Below are positions 1-7,332 of a stretch of DNA of 64,000 nt, piece after piece. This DNA comes from Peribacillus folii. GTDB lineage: Bacteria; Bacillota; Bacilli; Bacillales; DSM-1321. The DNA lies in NCBI RefSeq assembly GCF_030271255.1, contig NZ_JASJOM010000009.1, positions 1 through 64,000 of the forward strand, in the 5' to 3' direction. How positions within the stretch are numbered: position 1 is the stretch's first letter; every line of letters begins with the position of its first letter. The notes below the pieces were generated by a model that saw only the letters and a program-made list of their open reading frames with translations, searched no databases and was not told the origin of the DNA. The position numbers and the translations under genes are program-made.

Positions 1-9
1 TTATATTGT

Positions 10-84
10 TCCGCAGTAGCTCAGTGGTAGAGCATTCGGCTGTTAACCGAACGGTCGTAGGTTCGAGTCCTACCTGCGGAGCCA
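10..84 (+). tRNA. tRNA-Asn (GTT)
   Basis: Full cloverleaf with a seven-base acceptor stem, anticodon GTT, a normal T arm and an encoded CCA end. First gene of the visible tRNA array, which probably continues upstream of the window. Confidence 0.96.
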
Positions 85-89
85 TAAAT

Positions 90-181
90 GGAGAGCTGTC
101 CGAGTGGCCGAAGGAGCACGATTGGAAATCGTGTAGACGGGTAACCCTGTCTCAAGGGTTCAAATCCCTTGCTCTCCGCCA
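90..181 (+). tRNA. tRNA-Ser (GGA)
   Basis: Class II tRNA with a long variable arm, anticodon GGA and encoded CCA. It follows tRNA-Asn after five bases. Confidence 0.96.
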
Positions 182-190
182 TTTATATCT

Positions 191-265
191 GGCCCGTTGG
201 TCAAGCGGTTAAGACACCGCCCTTTCACGGCGGTAACACGGGTTCGAATCCCGTACGGGTCACCA
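191..265 (+). tRNA. tRNA-Glu (TTC)
   Basis: Acceptor GGCCCGT pairs with ACGGGTC (G-T at one position). Anticodon TTC and CCA are present. Confidence 0.96.
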
Positions 266-281
266 TTTAAGACAACATATT

Positions 282-357
282 GGAGGATTAGCTCAGCTGG
301 GAGAGCATCTGCCTTACAAGCAGAGGGTCGGCGGTTCGATCCCGTCATCCTCCACCA
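282..357 (+). tRNA. tRNA-Val (TAC)
   Basis: Cloverleaf with anticodon TAC, acceptor GGAGGAT and encoded CCA. An 83-base spacer follows before the next tRNA. Confidence 0.96.
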
Positions 358-440
358 TCTTTACATAAGGTCAAGTTGTTTCATCTTTTTGAAACACTTT
401 ACACGAAAACTTGATTCCTGAATAGCAACATTATTACCGT

Positions 441-514
<74 letters not shown>

Positions 515-519
515 TCTAT

Positions 520-595
520 GGTCCCGTGGTGTAGCGGTTAACATGCCTGCCTGTCACGCAGGAGATCGCGGGTTCGATTCCCGTCGGGACCGCCA
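520..595 (+). tRNA. tRNA-Asp (GTC)
   Basis: Anticodon GTC, acceptor GGTCCCG paired with CGGGACC, and encoded CCA. Confidence 0.96.
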
Positions 596-606
596 TTTTA
601 TTGCTT

Positions 607-682
607 GGCTCAGTAGCTCAGTCGGTAGAGCAAAGGACTGAAAATCCTTGTGTCGGCGGTTCGATTCCGTCCTGAGCCACCA
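607..682 (+). tRNA. tRNA-Phe (GAA)
   Basis: Anticodon GAA, acceptor GGCTCAG paired with TGAGCC, and encoded CCA. Confidence 0.96.
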
Positions 683-689
683 TAGTAGT

Positions 690-765
<76 letters not shown>

Positions 766-781
766 TGTTTCATCCATATCC

Positions 782-864
782 GGAGGGGTAGCGAAGTGGC
801 TAAACGCGGCGGACTGTAAATCCGCTCCTTAGGGTTCGGCAGTTCGAATCTGCCCCCTCCACCA
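782..864 (+). tRNA. tRNA-Tyr (GTA)
   Basis: Class II tRNA with a variable arm, anticodon GTA and encoded CCA. Confidence 0.96.
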
Positions 865-870
865 TCTTAT

Positions 871-944
871 AGGGGTATAGTTTAAAGGTAGAACAGAGGT
901 CTCCAAAACCTCCGGTGTGGGTTCGAGTCCTACTACCCCTGCCA
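871..944 (+). tRNA. tRNA-Trp (CCA)
   Basis: Anticodon CCA, acceptor AGGGGTA paired with TACCCCT, and encoded CCA end. Confidence 0.96.
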
Positions 945-960
945 ATTTAAATCTAATAAT

Positions 961-1037
961 GGCGATTGTGGCGAAGTGGTTAACGCACCTGATTGTGGTT
1001 CAGGCATTCGTGGGTTCGATTCCCATCAGTCGCCCCA
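961..1037 (+). tRNA. tRNA-His (GTG)
   Basis: Anticodon GTG. The extra G at -1 (position 961) faces C73, as histidine tRNAs require. CCA is encoded. Confidence 0.95.
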
Positions 1038-1074
1038 TTTTGAAAAAAATGTGCAATAATGAATACAACGTTAA

Positions 1075-1149
1075 TGGGCTATAGCCAAGCGGTAAGGCAA
1101 CGGATTTTGATTCCGTCATGCGAAGGTTCGATCCCTTCTAGCCCAGCCA
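1075..1149 (+). tRNA. tRNA-Gln (TTG)
   Basis: Anticodon TTG, acceptor TGGGCTA paired with TAGCCCA, and encoded CCA. Confidence 0.96.
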
Positions 1150-1152
1150 TAT

Positions 1153-1227
1153 GCGAAAGTAGTTCAGTGGTAGAATACAACCTTGCCAAGGTTGGGGTCG
1201 CGGGTTCGAATCCCGTCTTTCGCTCCA
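1153..1227 (+). tRNA. tRNA-Gly (GCC)
   Basis: Anticodon GCC, acceptor GCGAAAG paired with CTTTCGC, and encoded CCA. Confidence 0.96.
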
Positions 1228-1234
1228 AAACGTT

Positions 1235-1308
1235 GGCGGCATAGCCAAGCGGTAAGGCAGAGGTCTGCAAAACCTTTACCACCGGTTCGATTCCGGTTGC
1301 CGCCTCCA
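1235..1308 (+). tRNA. tRNA-Cys (GCA)
   Basis: Anticodon GCA, acceptor GGCGGCA and encoded CCA. Confidence 0.96.
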
Positions 1309-1316
1309 ACAATCAT

Positions 1317-1397
1317 GCCGGTGTGGCGGAATTGGCAGACGCGCACGACTCAAAATCGTGTTCCTCTGGAGTGCCGGTTCGACCCCGGCCACCGGTA
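1317..1397 (+). tRNA. tRNA-Leu (CAA), copy 1
   Basis: Class II leucine tRNA with a long variable arm and anticodon CAA. The acceptor GCCGGTG pairs with CACCGGT. TCA follows the discriminator, so CCA is added after transcription. Last gene of the packed array, followed directly by a terminator. Confidence 0.95.
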
Positions 1398-1422
1398 TCA
1401 CCTAAAGGGTTTAGCCCTTATA

Positions 1423-1461
1423 AGTCAGTGCTTTGAGACAATCTCAGCATTGACTTTTTTT
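1423..1461 (+). terminator. terminator of the tRNA array
   Basis: Long hairpin (arms AGTCAGTGC...GAGA and TCTC...GCATTGACT) followed by a run of seven T. It ends the tRNA operon. A near copy follows the second tRNA-Leu. Confidence 0.85.
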
Positions 1462-1970
1462 GCATTCAATTAACTAAAGCAGAGTGCTAATCGTGCGGGA
1501 AGCAACTTCGATTATTAAGTGCCTTTAAGTTTAAATATATTAGAAATTTTCTATAATTAAGCTAGATATTGAGCCTATTCTTGAATATTTAGAAGGATGT
1601 GACTAGCGATTTGGTCTCGCGATATTATAGCTATTAAAGATGTAGTGATTTATATTGTGGGTATCGATGCCGTTGGGAAGTTATTTATGTATATAAGGTA
1701 AACAGGGGCGATAGTTTTTTTGAAGTGGCAAAAGATTATTTAACTAGCCTGTGGCTGGAACTATTCAATAAAGTTAAGGGGCGAAAAATATAATTCTCAA
1801 ATATAGCAAGCATTCTAGGCACTTATCAAACGTGCTTTTCATTTTTTAGTTGATTTATCAATTGACAAATGCTTTATAATATATTATTTTAATAAAAGGG
1901 TATTTAATAATTGTGTGGACAATAAGTGATTAGCATTTGCTTATAACTATTGTAAACTCCAACAAATCAT
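1462..1970. other. AT-rich region between the two tRNA-Leu copies
   Basis: No intact gene is visible. Two short stop-bounded stretches could be relics: one ending VIYIVGIDAVGKLFMYIR near 1610-1700 and one ending SLWLELFNKVKGRKI near 1720-1793. Neither has a convincing start. Together with the duplicated tRNA they look like debris left by past integration or recombination. Confidence 0.4.
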
Positions 1971-2051
1971 GCCGGTGTGGCGGAATTGGCAGACGCGCAC
2001 GACTCAAAATCGTGTTCTTCTGGAGTGCCGGTTCGACCCCGGCCACCGGTA
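1971..2051 (+). tRNA. tRNA-Leu (CAA), copy 2
   Basis: Nearly identical to the gene at 1317-1397, with one visible difference in the variable arm (TTCTTC instead of TTCCTC). Flanking bases are duplicated too: upstream AATCATGCC, and downstream the ATCACCTAA stretch plus terminator. It stands apart from the array. Confidence 0.93.
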
Positions 2052-2079
2052 TCACCTAAGGGGTTTAGCCCTGATTAGT

Positions 2080-2116
2080 CAATGCTTTGAGACAATCTCA
2101 GCATTGCCTTTTTTTT
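2080..2116 (+). terminator. terminator after tRNA-Leu copy 2
   Basis: Hairpin CAATGC...GAGA / TCTC...GCATTG followed by eight T. It is a diverged copy of the terminator at 1423-1461, so the duplicated unit includes tRNA and terminator. Confidence 0.85.
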
Positions 2117-2216
2117 GTGAATAATTGACTGAATGTTCTAACAAAAAAGAAAAGGAAACTTAATTAGAAACATTAACATTTATGCTGAGAGGAATGCTAA
2201 TGAAAATCAAAAACAG

Positions 2217-2360
2217 ATGGACTTCCAAAAGATTATCAAAGAAGAATATGTGACTGAAAAGGATATTGATATTCGAGTACGAAAATTAATGAGAAAAAAT
2301 AAAATTAAAAATGCTGATCGCGAGTGGAAAGAAAAATTACTTAAAAAAGCAAAGAAGTAA
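2217..2360 (+). CDS. small basic protein, possibly a decaying gene (47 aa)
   Basis: The reading frame MDFQKIIKEEYVTEKDIDIR... ends in a lysine-rich tail (EWKEKLLKKAKK). The frame stays open upstream of the ATG, but no ribosome site fits it. A related 48-codon gene with a strong ribosome site lies at 3032. The shared segment is FQK(x)IIKEEYV(T/S)EKDI(D/E)I. The family is not recognised. The upstream copy may have lost its start, so it may be a relic. Its neighbours are tRNA-Leu copy 2 and the tRNA relic. Confidence 0.4.
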   Translation: MDFQKIIKEEYVTEKDIDIRVRKLMRKNKIKNADREWKEKLLKKAKK

Positions 2361-3031
2361 GCCCATAAAGGATTGGCCAATTAGGTTGAAAAGGCAGCAT
2401 GAATAATTTGTTTAATAATTCTATTAGAGTAGGGAGTTATTAAGGAATGGACTCATTTTTTGAATCCTAAATGTAAATGATGTTTAGTAAAATGTAAAAA
2501 ATTCCTAGTTAGCGGTATATAATAAGGGATCCGGAAATAAATAATCGTTTTACCCGATTCAAAATCATGTTTCTCCGGAGTGCCGTTTCGCCCCCTTCCG
2601 CCAATGTAAACAAGAGTATTTTATTCACTTACAGATTCTGGTTATAAAAAGCATTCCCGCTGTTTCAGCTACGAGCTAATGGAAATTGACGATTTAATTC
2701 CAGATTATGTTGAAATTAGTGGCGTGAAAATGTGATTAGACAGATTTTCACAACAAAAGGATTATCTTATTATGAGTTATTATAATGTACAAAAAATAAC
2801 ATTTAAGCTACGCATTTTATTGTGTAACTTAAATGTTTTTCTTTTTCTGTTTCATTTTTGGTGTTTGGCGTTTTAAAAATGAAATTTCATGTAAAGAAAA
2901 AAATGGTAATATGGTTCAAATGAAAATTATAGAAAGTAGGTAGTTTTGAAAAAATTTAATTTGGGGCTTTAAAGTAAGGGGGTTGTTTGGCAATCCGTAT
3001 AAATTAATTTATATAGACAGGAGGTAAGCGA
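2361..3031. other. degenerate AT-rich region
   Basis: Apart from the tRNA-Leu relic at 2552-2603 no gene is visible. A stop-bounded stretch near 2612-2734 reads ...SYELMEIDDLIPDYVEISGVKM without a start codon, as a gene relic would. The rest is low-complexity AT. Confidence 0.4.
2552..2603 (+). pseudogene. decayed 3' part of a third tRNA-Leu(CAA)
   Basis: The segment retains the anticodon arm (CGATTCAAAATCATG), variable arm and T arm (GGAGTGCCGTTTCG) of the upstream tRNA-Leu copies, with scattered substitutions. The 5' half and the acceptor pairing are lost. It cannot fold as a tRNA. Confidence 0.75.
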
Positions 3032-3178
3032 ATGAAAAACAAAAAACAAATAGACTTCCAAAAGAAAATTATTAAAGAAGAATATGTGTCCGAAAAGGAC
3101 ATTGAAATTCAAGCGGAAGGATTAATAAAATTAAGTAGAAATAAAAAGACAATCTCGAGTGGAAGGGAAAATAGGTAA
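3032..3178 (+). CDS. small protein of unknown function (48 aa)
   Basis: ATG is preceded by AGGAGGT at good spacing. The product MKNKKQIDFQKKIIKEEYVS... is charged and probably soluble. Its N-terminal two thirds match the small frame at 2217. After about residue 38 the match continues only in another frame (EWKGK), so a frameshift has altered the C-terminus. No family is recognised. It lies 90 bases upstream of the glutamate-synthase-like gene and may be co-transcribed with it. Confidence 0.5.
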   Translation: MKNKKQIDFQKKIIKEEYVSEKDIEIQAEGLIKLSRNKKTISSGRENR

Positions 3179-3268
3179 TAATATATTTTTTTTAAAAATA
3201 GGTATTATTTTAAGATACATTTCAAATAGAGTTTGCAAGAAAGATCAAATAAGAGAAAGGATGATAGT

Positions 3269-4861
3269 ATGTCAAAGTTTAAGAAAAACCTTCCAACATT
3301 TTTAAAGGGATTCGCAATTTTGGGTTCGGCAGCAGTAGCAACGTATTTATACCGTAAGGATGATACACAAAAAGAGCATTCGATATTGAGGAATTTCCCC
3401 TTAATTGGAAGACTTAGATATTTGACTGAGCAAGTTGGGCCGGAACTTAGGCAGTATTTATTTGATACTAATAATGAGGGCACCCCCTTTTCAAGAAAGC
3501 AATTCGAAGATGTGGTGAAATCAGGAAAATATAAGAGTCGAGTAATAGGATTTGGATCAGAACGTAACTTCGATGAAGCTGGCTACTATATTAAGAATAG
3601 TATGTTTCCAAAGCTCCGAGAAGAATTAAGGTTAGACAATTCCCAGAAAATTGATACAAAGGTTTATGAAGAAATGAAGGAAGGTCTATTGACTCGAAAA
3701 GAAATTTTGAAAATCAAACAAATGGAACCATATTTTTTACGACAGGAGGATGCTGTCATCATAGGAGAAAATACATGTCAGAAGCCATTTAAACTAAAAG
3801 GACTTGTCGGACAATCTGCCATGAGCTACGGTGCACTTGGGAAGAATGCAATCACTGCACTCTCGAGAGGATTAGGGCTGGCAGGTGGGACTTGGATGAA
3901 TACTGGTGAAGGTGGTATTACTAAATACCATCTTTCTGGAAACGTCGACATTATAATGCAGATAGGTCCAGGACTGTTTGGAGTAAAGACACCGGATGGG
4001 AAATTCTCCTGGGAAGAATTTAGAAAGAAAAGTGAGATTGAACAGGTAAAGGCATTTGAAATTAAATTAGCACAAGGTGCTAAAATCAGAGGTGGACATA
4101 TTGAGGGGCAGAAGGTGACAATGGAAATAGCAAAAATTCGTATGGTAGAACCAGGAAAAACAATTAACAGTCCAAACCGATTCTATGAATTTAATAATTT
4201 TAGCGAACTGTTCGATTTTGTACAAAAAATGAGAGATGTAAGCGGAAAGCCTATCGGTATCAAAATTGTCGTGGGAGATCTTGATGCTCTTGAGGAAATG
4301 ACAAAAATTATGAGGGATACAGGTGAAGGGCCAGATTTTATTACAGTGGATGGGGGAGAAGGAGGAACTGGGGCAACCTATCAGGAGCTTGCAGACGCTG
4401 TTGGACTTCCAATTATGTCAGCCTTGCCACTTGTAGATGAGATGCTGAAAAAATATGGTGTACGTAACAGGGTTAAACTTATTGCATCTGGCAAGTTGAT
4501 ATCGCCAGATAAAGTTGCAATTGCTTTAGCAATGGGGGCGGATTTAGTCAATATTGCTCGTGGCTTTATGATTAGCATCGGTTGCATCATGACAGAAAAG
4601 TGTCATACAAATCAATGCCCGGCGGGTGTAGCGACAACTGATTCAAAGTTACAGGAAGGTTTAGTTATTGAGGAAAAACAATACCGAGTTGCCAATTACG
4701 TAATTTCCCTTCGTGAAGGACTATTTAATCTTGCAGCTGCAGCAGGAATTGATACGCCAATAAAATTTGAACGAAAACACATCATACACAAAGATAATTA
4801 CGGAAGAATTTCCTCTGCCAGTGACATTGAACTTTTTGCTAATAAAAGGTTTAAAACTTAA
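3269..4861 (+). CDS. FMN-binding glutamate synthase family protein (YerD-like)
   Basis: The 530-residue product has the synthase domain of the glutamate synthase large subunit but no amidotransferase domain, like B. subtilis YerD. A single hydrophobic segment near residues 12-27 suggests a membrane anchor. The FMN-site glycine stretch DGGEGGTGA lies near residue 360, and the cysteine motif CHTNQCPAG, which in the family belongs to the iron-sulfur region, near 445. The start is the ATG after GAAAGGATG; an upstream in-frame ATG at 3233 has no ribosome site. The physiological substrate of this stand-alone family is not firmly known. Confidence 0.88.
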   Translation: MSKFKKNLPTFLKGFAILGSAAVATYLYRKDDTQKEHSILRNFPLIGRLRYLTEQVGPELRQYLFDTNNEGTPFSRKQFEDVVKSGKYKSRVIGFGSERNFDEAGYYIKNSMFPKLREELRLDNSQKIDTKVYEEMKEGLLTRKEILKIKQMEPYFLRQEDAVIIGENTCQKPFKLKGLVGQSAMSYGALGKNAITALSRGLGLAGGTWMNTGEGGITKYHLSGNVDIIMQIGPGLFGVKTPDGKFSWEEFRKKSEIEQVKAFEIKLAQGAKIRGGHIEGQKVTMEIAKIRMVEPGKTINSPNRFYEFNNFSELFDFVQKMRDVSGKPIGIKIVVGDLDALEEMTKIMRDTGEGPDFITVDGGEGGTGATYQELADAVGLPIMSALPLVDEMLKKYGVRNRVKLIASGKLISPDKVAIALAMGADLVNIARGFMISIGCIMTEKCHTNQCPAGVATTDSKLQEGLVIEEKQYRVANYVISLREGLFNLAAAAGIDTPIKFERKHIIHKDNYGRISSASDIELFANKRFKT

Positions 4862-5217
4862 GTAATAATTGGAGTGTCACTTTAGGAGAGAGTTGGACTG
4901 ATTTAAGTGCTATTTTGTACATTCAACTATTGTAGCTTTGGAATATAATGAATGATTAAATCAATCCTAATAACCTTGAAGGGGTACATTGTTCTTGTGT
5001 TTAGTATAGATGAGTTGTGATGAAGCAGATGTGCTAGGGACCTGCGGGAAAGCGTCTTCAATGGAAACCCTGCTGGATAAAGAGGTGCAATTGCTGCAAT
5101 CTTAGCCAAGCCTAAAAAGAAGGCGGCCCGCCCAAAGCGTGCCGCCAATAAAGTTTCTCCTCCTTCGGCTGCCAAGCTGATGAGAGCCGGACGTAAGCAT
5201 ATACTGTGCAAAATAAC
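4862..5217. other. intergenic region with a basic-peptide relic
   Basis: No intact gene. From about 5076 to 5220 on the plus strand an open frame without a start codon reads ...AKPKKKAARPKRAANK..., rich in Lys, Ala and Pro, and is more GC-rich than its surroundings. It could be the tail of a lost histone-like or HU-like protein, or part of a dispersed repeat. It runs into the 3' end of the converging gene at 5218. Confidence 0.35.
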
Positions 5218-6042
5218 TTAAAGTAAGTCTTTGATGGCCAGGTGTAAGCTTGAGGATGTTTTTTCGTTAAGTTTAATATTTAATTTAACCATTGTTTGGG
5301 CAATTTCTGGTCGAATGCCGGATAATCGGGTTTCTATACCGATAAGCCGCAATGACTCAATGACTCTAAAAATTTGTTGTGCGACCATGGTGTCAATAAC
5401 CGGTACTCCCGATAAGTCGATAACCATATAGTTTAAATTCAACTTTGATCCCATATCAAGTGCTTGACTCATTAGGTGAGTGGCTCTTTGCGTGTCAAGG
5501 ACACCTATGAGGGGGATCACACCTATCTCTGAAGTTATTCGTACGATGGGGATGGAAAGGTCATGAGCGGTTGTTTCTGCTATAGTGACCCTCGCTGAAT
5601 AGCTTCTGGAATATGAAATGCTGAGCCAATGAATGGCTCTATCTATTACAGAATCAAGGTTTGATAGGATCGTATAAAAGTCATCAATTGACATAGAAAA
5701 TTCCTTAGCCGTATCCTTTATGATTTCACCAATTGTATCTCGGTAAAATCGGACTTCTTCAATGGCCAAATCAAGAGGCAGGTTGAGATTGACCAGTAAA
5801 TCGACTGTTTCATTCCCCCAAGCCTGAAGGATCTCATACACCTTTTTCTGTTCTTGATTTATGGACATTGCGTAGATATCGATCAGCTTTTCTCTCCAAG
5901 TTTTAATTTGATCGGCAATGTCGTTCGTATAAAGATTTGAATCGAAATCGAAACGTTGTAATGCAAGTTTCTCTTTATTAAATAAAATATTATCTGAAAT
6001 TTCTTTTGCTCTTGAGTTTAAAACATTTACGGTGTTTACCAT
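5218..6042 (-). CDS. RsbR-family STAS domain protein (stressosome paralogue)
   Basis: A 274-residue protein with a helical N-terminal sensor region (about 1-150) and a C-terminal STAS domain (about 165-270). The STAS part keeps both phosphorylatable threonines of RsbR proteins, here T184 (GVLDTQRA) and T218 (PVIDTMVA), which the RsbT kinase modifies in B. subtilis, plus the conserved GIRPEIAQT stretch. The start is the ATG preceded by GGAGGTAGATCCTTT; an in-frame ATG 13 codons upstream lacks such a site. No rsbS, rsbT or sigB gene lies nearby, so it is an orphan paralogue (RsbRB/C/D type) expected to join the stressosome and tune SigB activation. Confidence 0.88.
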   Translation of the reverse strand: MVNTVNVLNSRAKEISDNILFNKEKLALQRFDFDSNLYTNDIADQIKTWREKLIDIYAMSINQEQKKVYEILQAWGNETVDLLVNLNLPLDLAIEEVRFYRDTIGEIIKDTAKEFSMSIDDFYTILSNLDSVIDRAIHWLSISYSRSYSARVTIAETTAHDLSIPIVRITSEIGVIPLIGVLDTQRATHLMSQALDMGSKLNLNYMVIDLSGVPVIDTMVAQQIFRVIESLRLIGIETRLSGIRPEIAQTMVKLNIKLNEKTSSSLHLAIKDLL

Positions 6043-6346
6043 AAAGGATCTACCTCCAAATTTTGAAATGATACTCTTCAAATTCGTTTATAGAAGAGGG
6101 GCGAAATTGCTGATTCTATTAAAAAAACACTCTTTTTCATCAAATTTATCCTGCAAGAAATTCTTCGGCAGCGGATTTTAAATCTAACCTTAACAACGAT
6201 ATGCATGACTGTATATGATAAGCCCTTTCATCGGGAGCTTCCAGTAAAATTAAATCCGAGCGCGTTGCTCATGAATCTTCCATTGCTCAGTACCGCCAGC
6301 ATCTCCAGGTGGTGGCAGTAGCGATTCCATCACTACAAGGCAAGCC
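6043..6346. promoter_or_regulatory. upstream region of the RsbR-like gene
   Basis: Non-coding region that contains copy 1 of a 50-bp repeat at 6181-6230. A second piece near 6240-6330 is GC-richer and reads like worn coding sequence, but no frame is open over a useful length. Confidence 0.4.
6181..6230 (-). repeat. 50-bp repeat, copy 1 (upstream of the RsbR-like gene)
   Basis: 40 of 50 bases match the segment at 6916-6965. Both lie upstream of genes on the minus strand. Read on that strand each copy begins TGAAAG, then 17 bases, then CAT(A/G)(T/C)ATA. That spacing is reminiscent of a forespore sigma-G type promoter, but this reading is uncertain. Confidence 0.6.
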
Positions 6347-6384
6347 TAAAAAATAAAAAGATACCCTAAGCAGGAGTATCTTTA
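6347..6384 (-). terminator. terminator of the 79-aa gene
   Basis: On the minus strand AAAGATACTC and GGGTATCTTT form a stem followed by TTTTTATTTTTT. The stop codon of the gene lies within the hairpin. Confidence 0.8.
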
Positions 6385-6605
6385 GAAATAATATGGGCAA
6401 TGGCGTTAGCAGCTTCCGCTTTATCACTAAAATGATCCACTTTATCGCTATCCGGATAAGTTAATTCGAAAATATCCTGTGATTGTATGGTTAAGCATTT
6501 TATTTGCAAAATGCGAATTCCATTGGAAGAAAAAGTATGGGTAATATCCACTTCATTAAAATAACATAATTCTGATAGTAATTTCTCGATATGTTCAACT
6601 GTCAT
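6366..6605 (-). CDS. hypothetical protein (79 aa)
   Basis: A small acidic, probably soluble protein (MTVEHIEKLLSELCYFNEVD...). No family is recognised. The start has a clear ribosome site (GGAGAGGAG seven bases before ATG), and the gene ends inside its own terminator, so it is likely real and monocistronic. It lies between the RsbR-like gene and a 45-codon frame, all on the minus strand. Confidence 0.7.
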   Translation of the reverse strand: MTVEHIEKLLSELCYFNEVDITHTFSSNGIRILQIKCLTIQSQDIFELTYPDSDKVDHFSDKAEAANAIAHIISKDTPA

Positions 6606-6726
6606 ACTCGTCTCCTCTCCATAAATGGGAAGTGACTAAAAACAGTCTGATAGGACCCAAGTATTATTTAATACCTGAAGATTATTCTGTTGAGGAAGCG
6701 CAAGTTTTGTAATGAAAAGTTCCATT

Positions 6727-6864
6727 TTAGGCTATTCGATCATAAATCCTGGATAGATGATTAATTAATTCGATTAGTTCATCTGGGTTCAGGTTTTCTT
6801 CTTTGAGGTTTAGAAAGTAATTATCTATCGCTTTTTTTATGAACATATTTTTTTTGTTTAACAA
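6727..6864 (-). CDS. small protein with TTG start (45 aa)
   Basis: The TTG is preceded by GGAAGGAGAATC at ideal spacing. The product (MLNKKNMFIKKAIDNYF..., then ...NLNPDELIELINHLSRIYD...) looks helical. It faintly recalls short regulators such as Sda or Spo0E-type phosphatases, but the SxxxD signature of Spo0E is absent, so no function is assigned. Copy 2 of the 50-bp repeat lies 52 bases upstream and could hold its promoter. Confidence 0.5.
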   Translation of the reverse strand: MLNKKNMFIKKAIDNYFLNLKEENLNPDELIELINHLSRIYDRIA

Positions 6865-6915
6865 GATTCTCCTTCCAACAAAGGAGTAAATATGATTCAA
6901 CGCCAATGTTCTATT

Positions 6916-6965
6916 AATCTAACCCTAACACACATATATATGATTGTATATGGTAAGTACTTTCA
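6916..6965 (-). repeat. 50-bp repeat, copy 2 (upstream of the 45-aa gene)
   Basis: Shares 40 of 50 bases with 6181-6230, with the central GTATATG and outer AATCTAACC and CTTTCA blocks intact. Its position just upstream of a minus-strand gene suggests a shared promoter or operator. Confidence 0.6.
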
Positions 6966-7122
6966 CAACATTTCATATAAATAAGGATTTGGCTTTATTT
7001 CCGGGAAGAGAAAGAATCTTGTTCGGTTTTTAGCAACAGTAATCCAATGCAGAGCGTGTATGGAGGATTGAGAAATTGGAAAATAATCTAACCCAGCTTA
7101 TAAAGCATAGGCAGGCTCCCTG

Positions 7123-7317
7123 TTATAACAAGTTGGATAAAAGGGAGAGTTTTTTATACAAAGCATGGGCTTCTTTATTACGATGTTCCCCGATGTCATT
7201 TTGCAGGTGGCTTTCCATATCGTTCATCAAATCGGCTAATTTCAATGCTTTTTGCCTGTCGGAAATATTGCTGCGAATGATGTATTCGTACTTTGCATGG
7301 TATTCAGTAAGTGACAT
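7123..7317 (-). CDS. hypothetical protein (64 aa)
   Basis: A small charged helical protein (MSLTEYHAKYEYIIRSN...). ATG follows AGGAGG after ten bases. It starts 15 bases after the recombinase stop codon, so the two probably form one transcript. No family is recognised. It could be an accessory or directionality factor for the recombinase, but only its position supports that. Confidence 0.6.
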   Translation of the reverse strand: MSLTEYHAKYEYIIRSNISDRQKALKLADLMNDMESHLQNDIGEHRNKEAHALYKKLSLLSNLL

Positions 7318-7332
7318 TATTCTTTTGTCCTC

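Noticed and set aside
4927-5211. A 94-codon minus-strand frame (MHSICLRPALISL...)
   Set aside because: It is the complement of the basic-peptide relic, has no ribosome site and no recognisable family.
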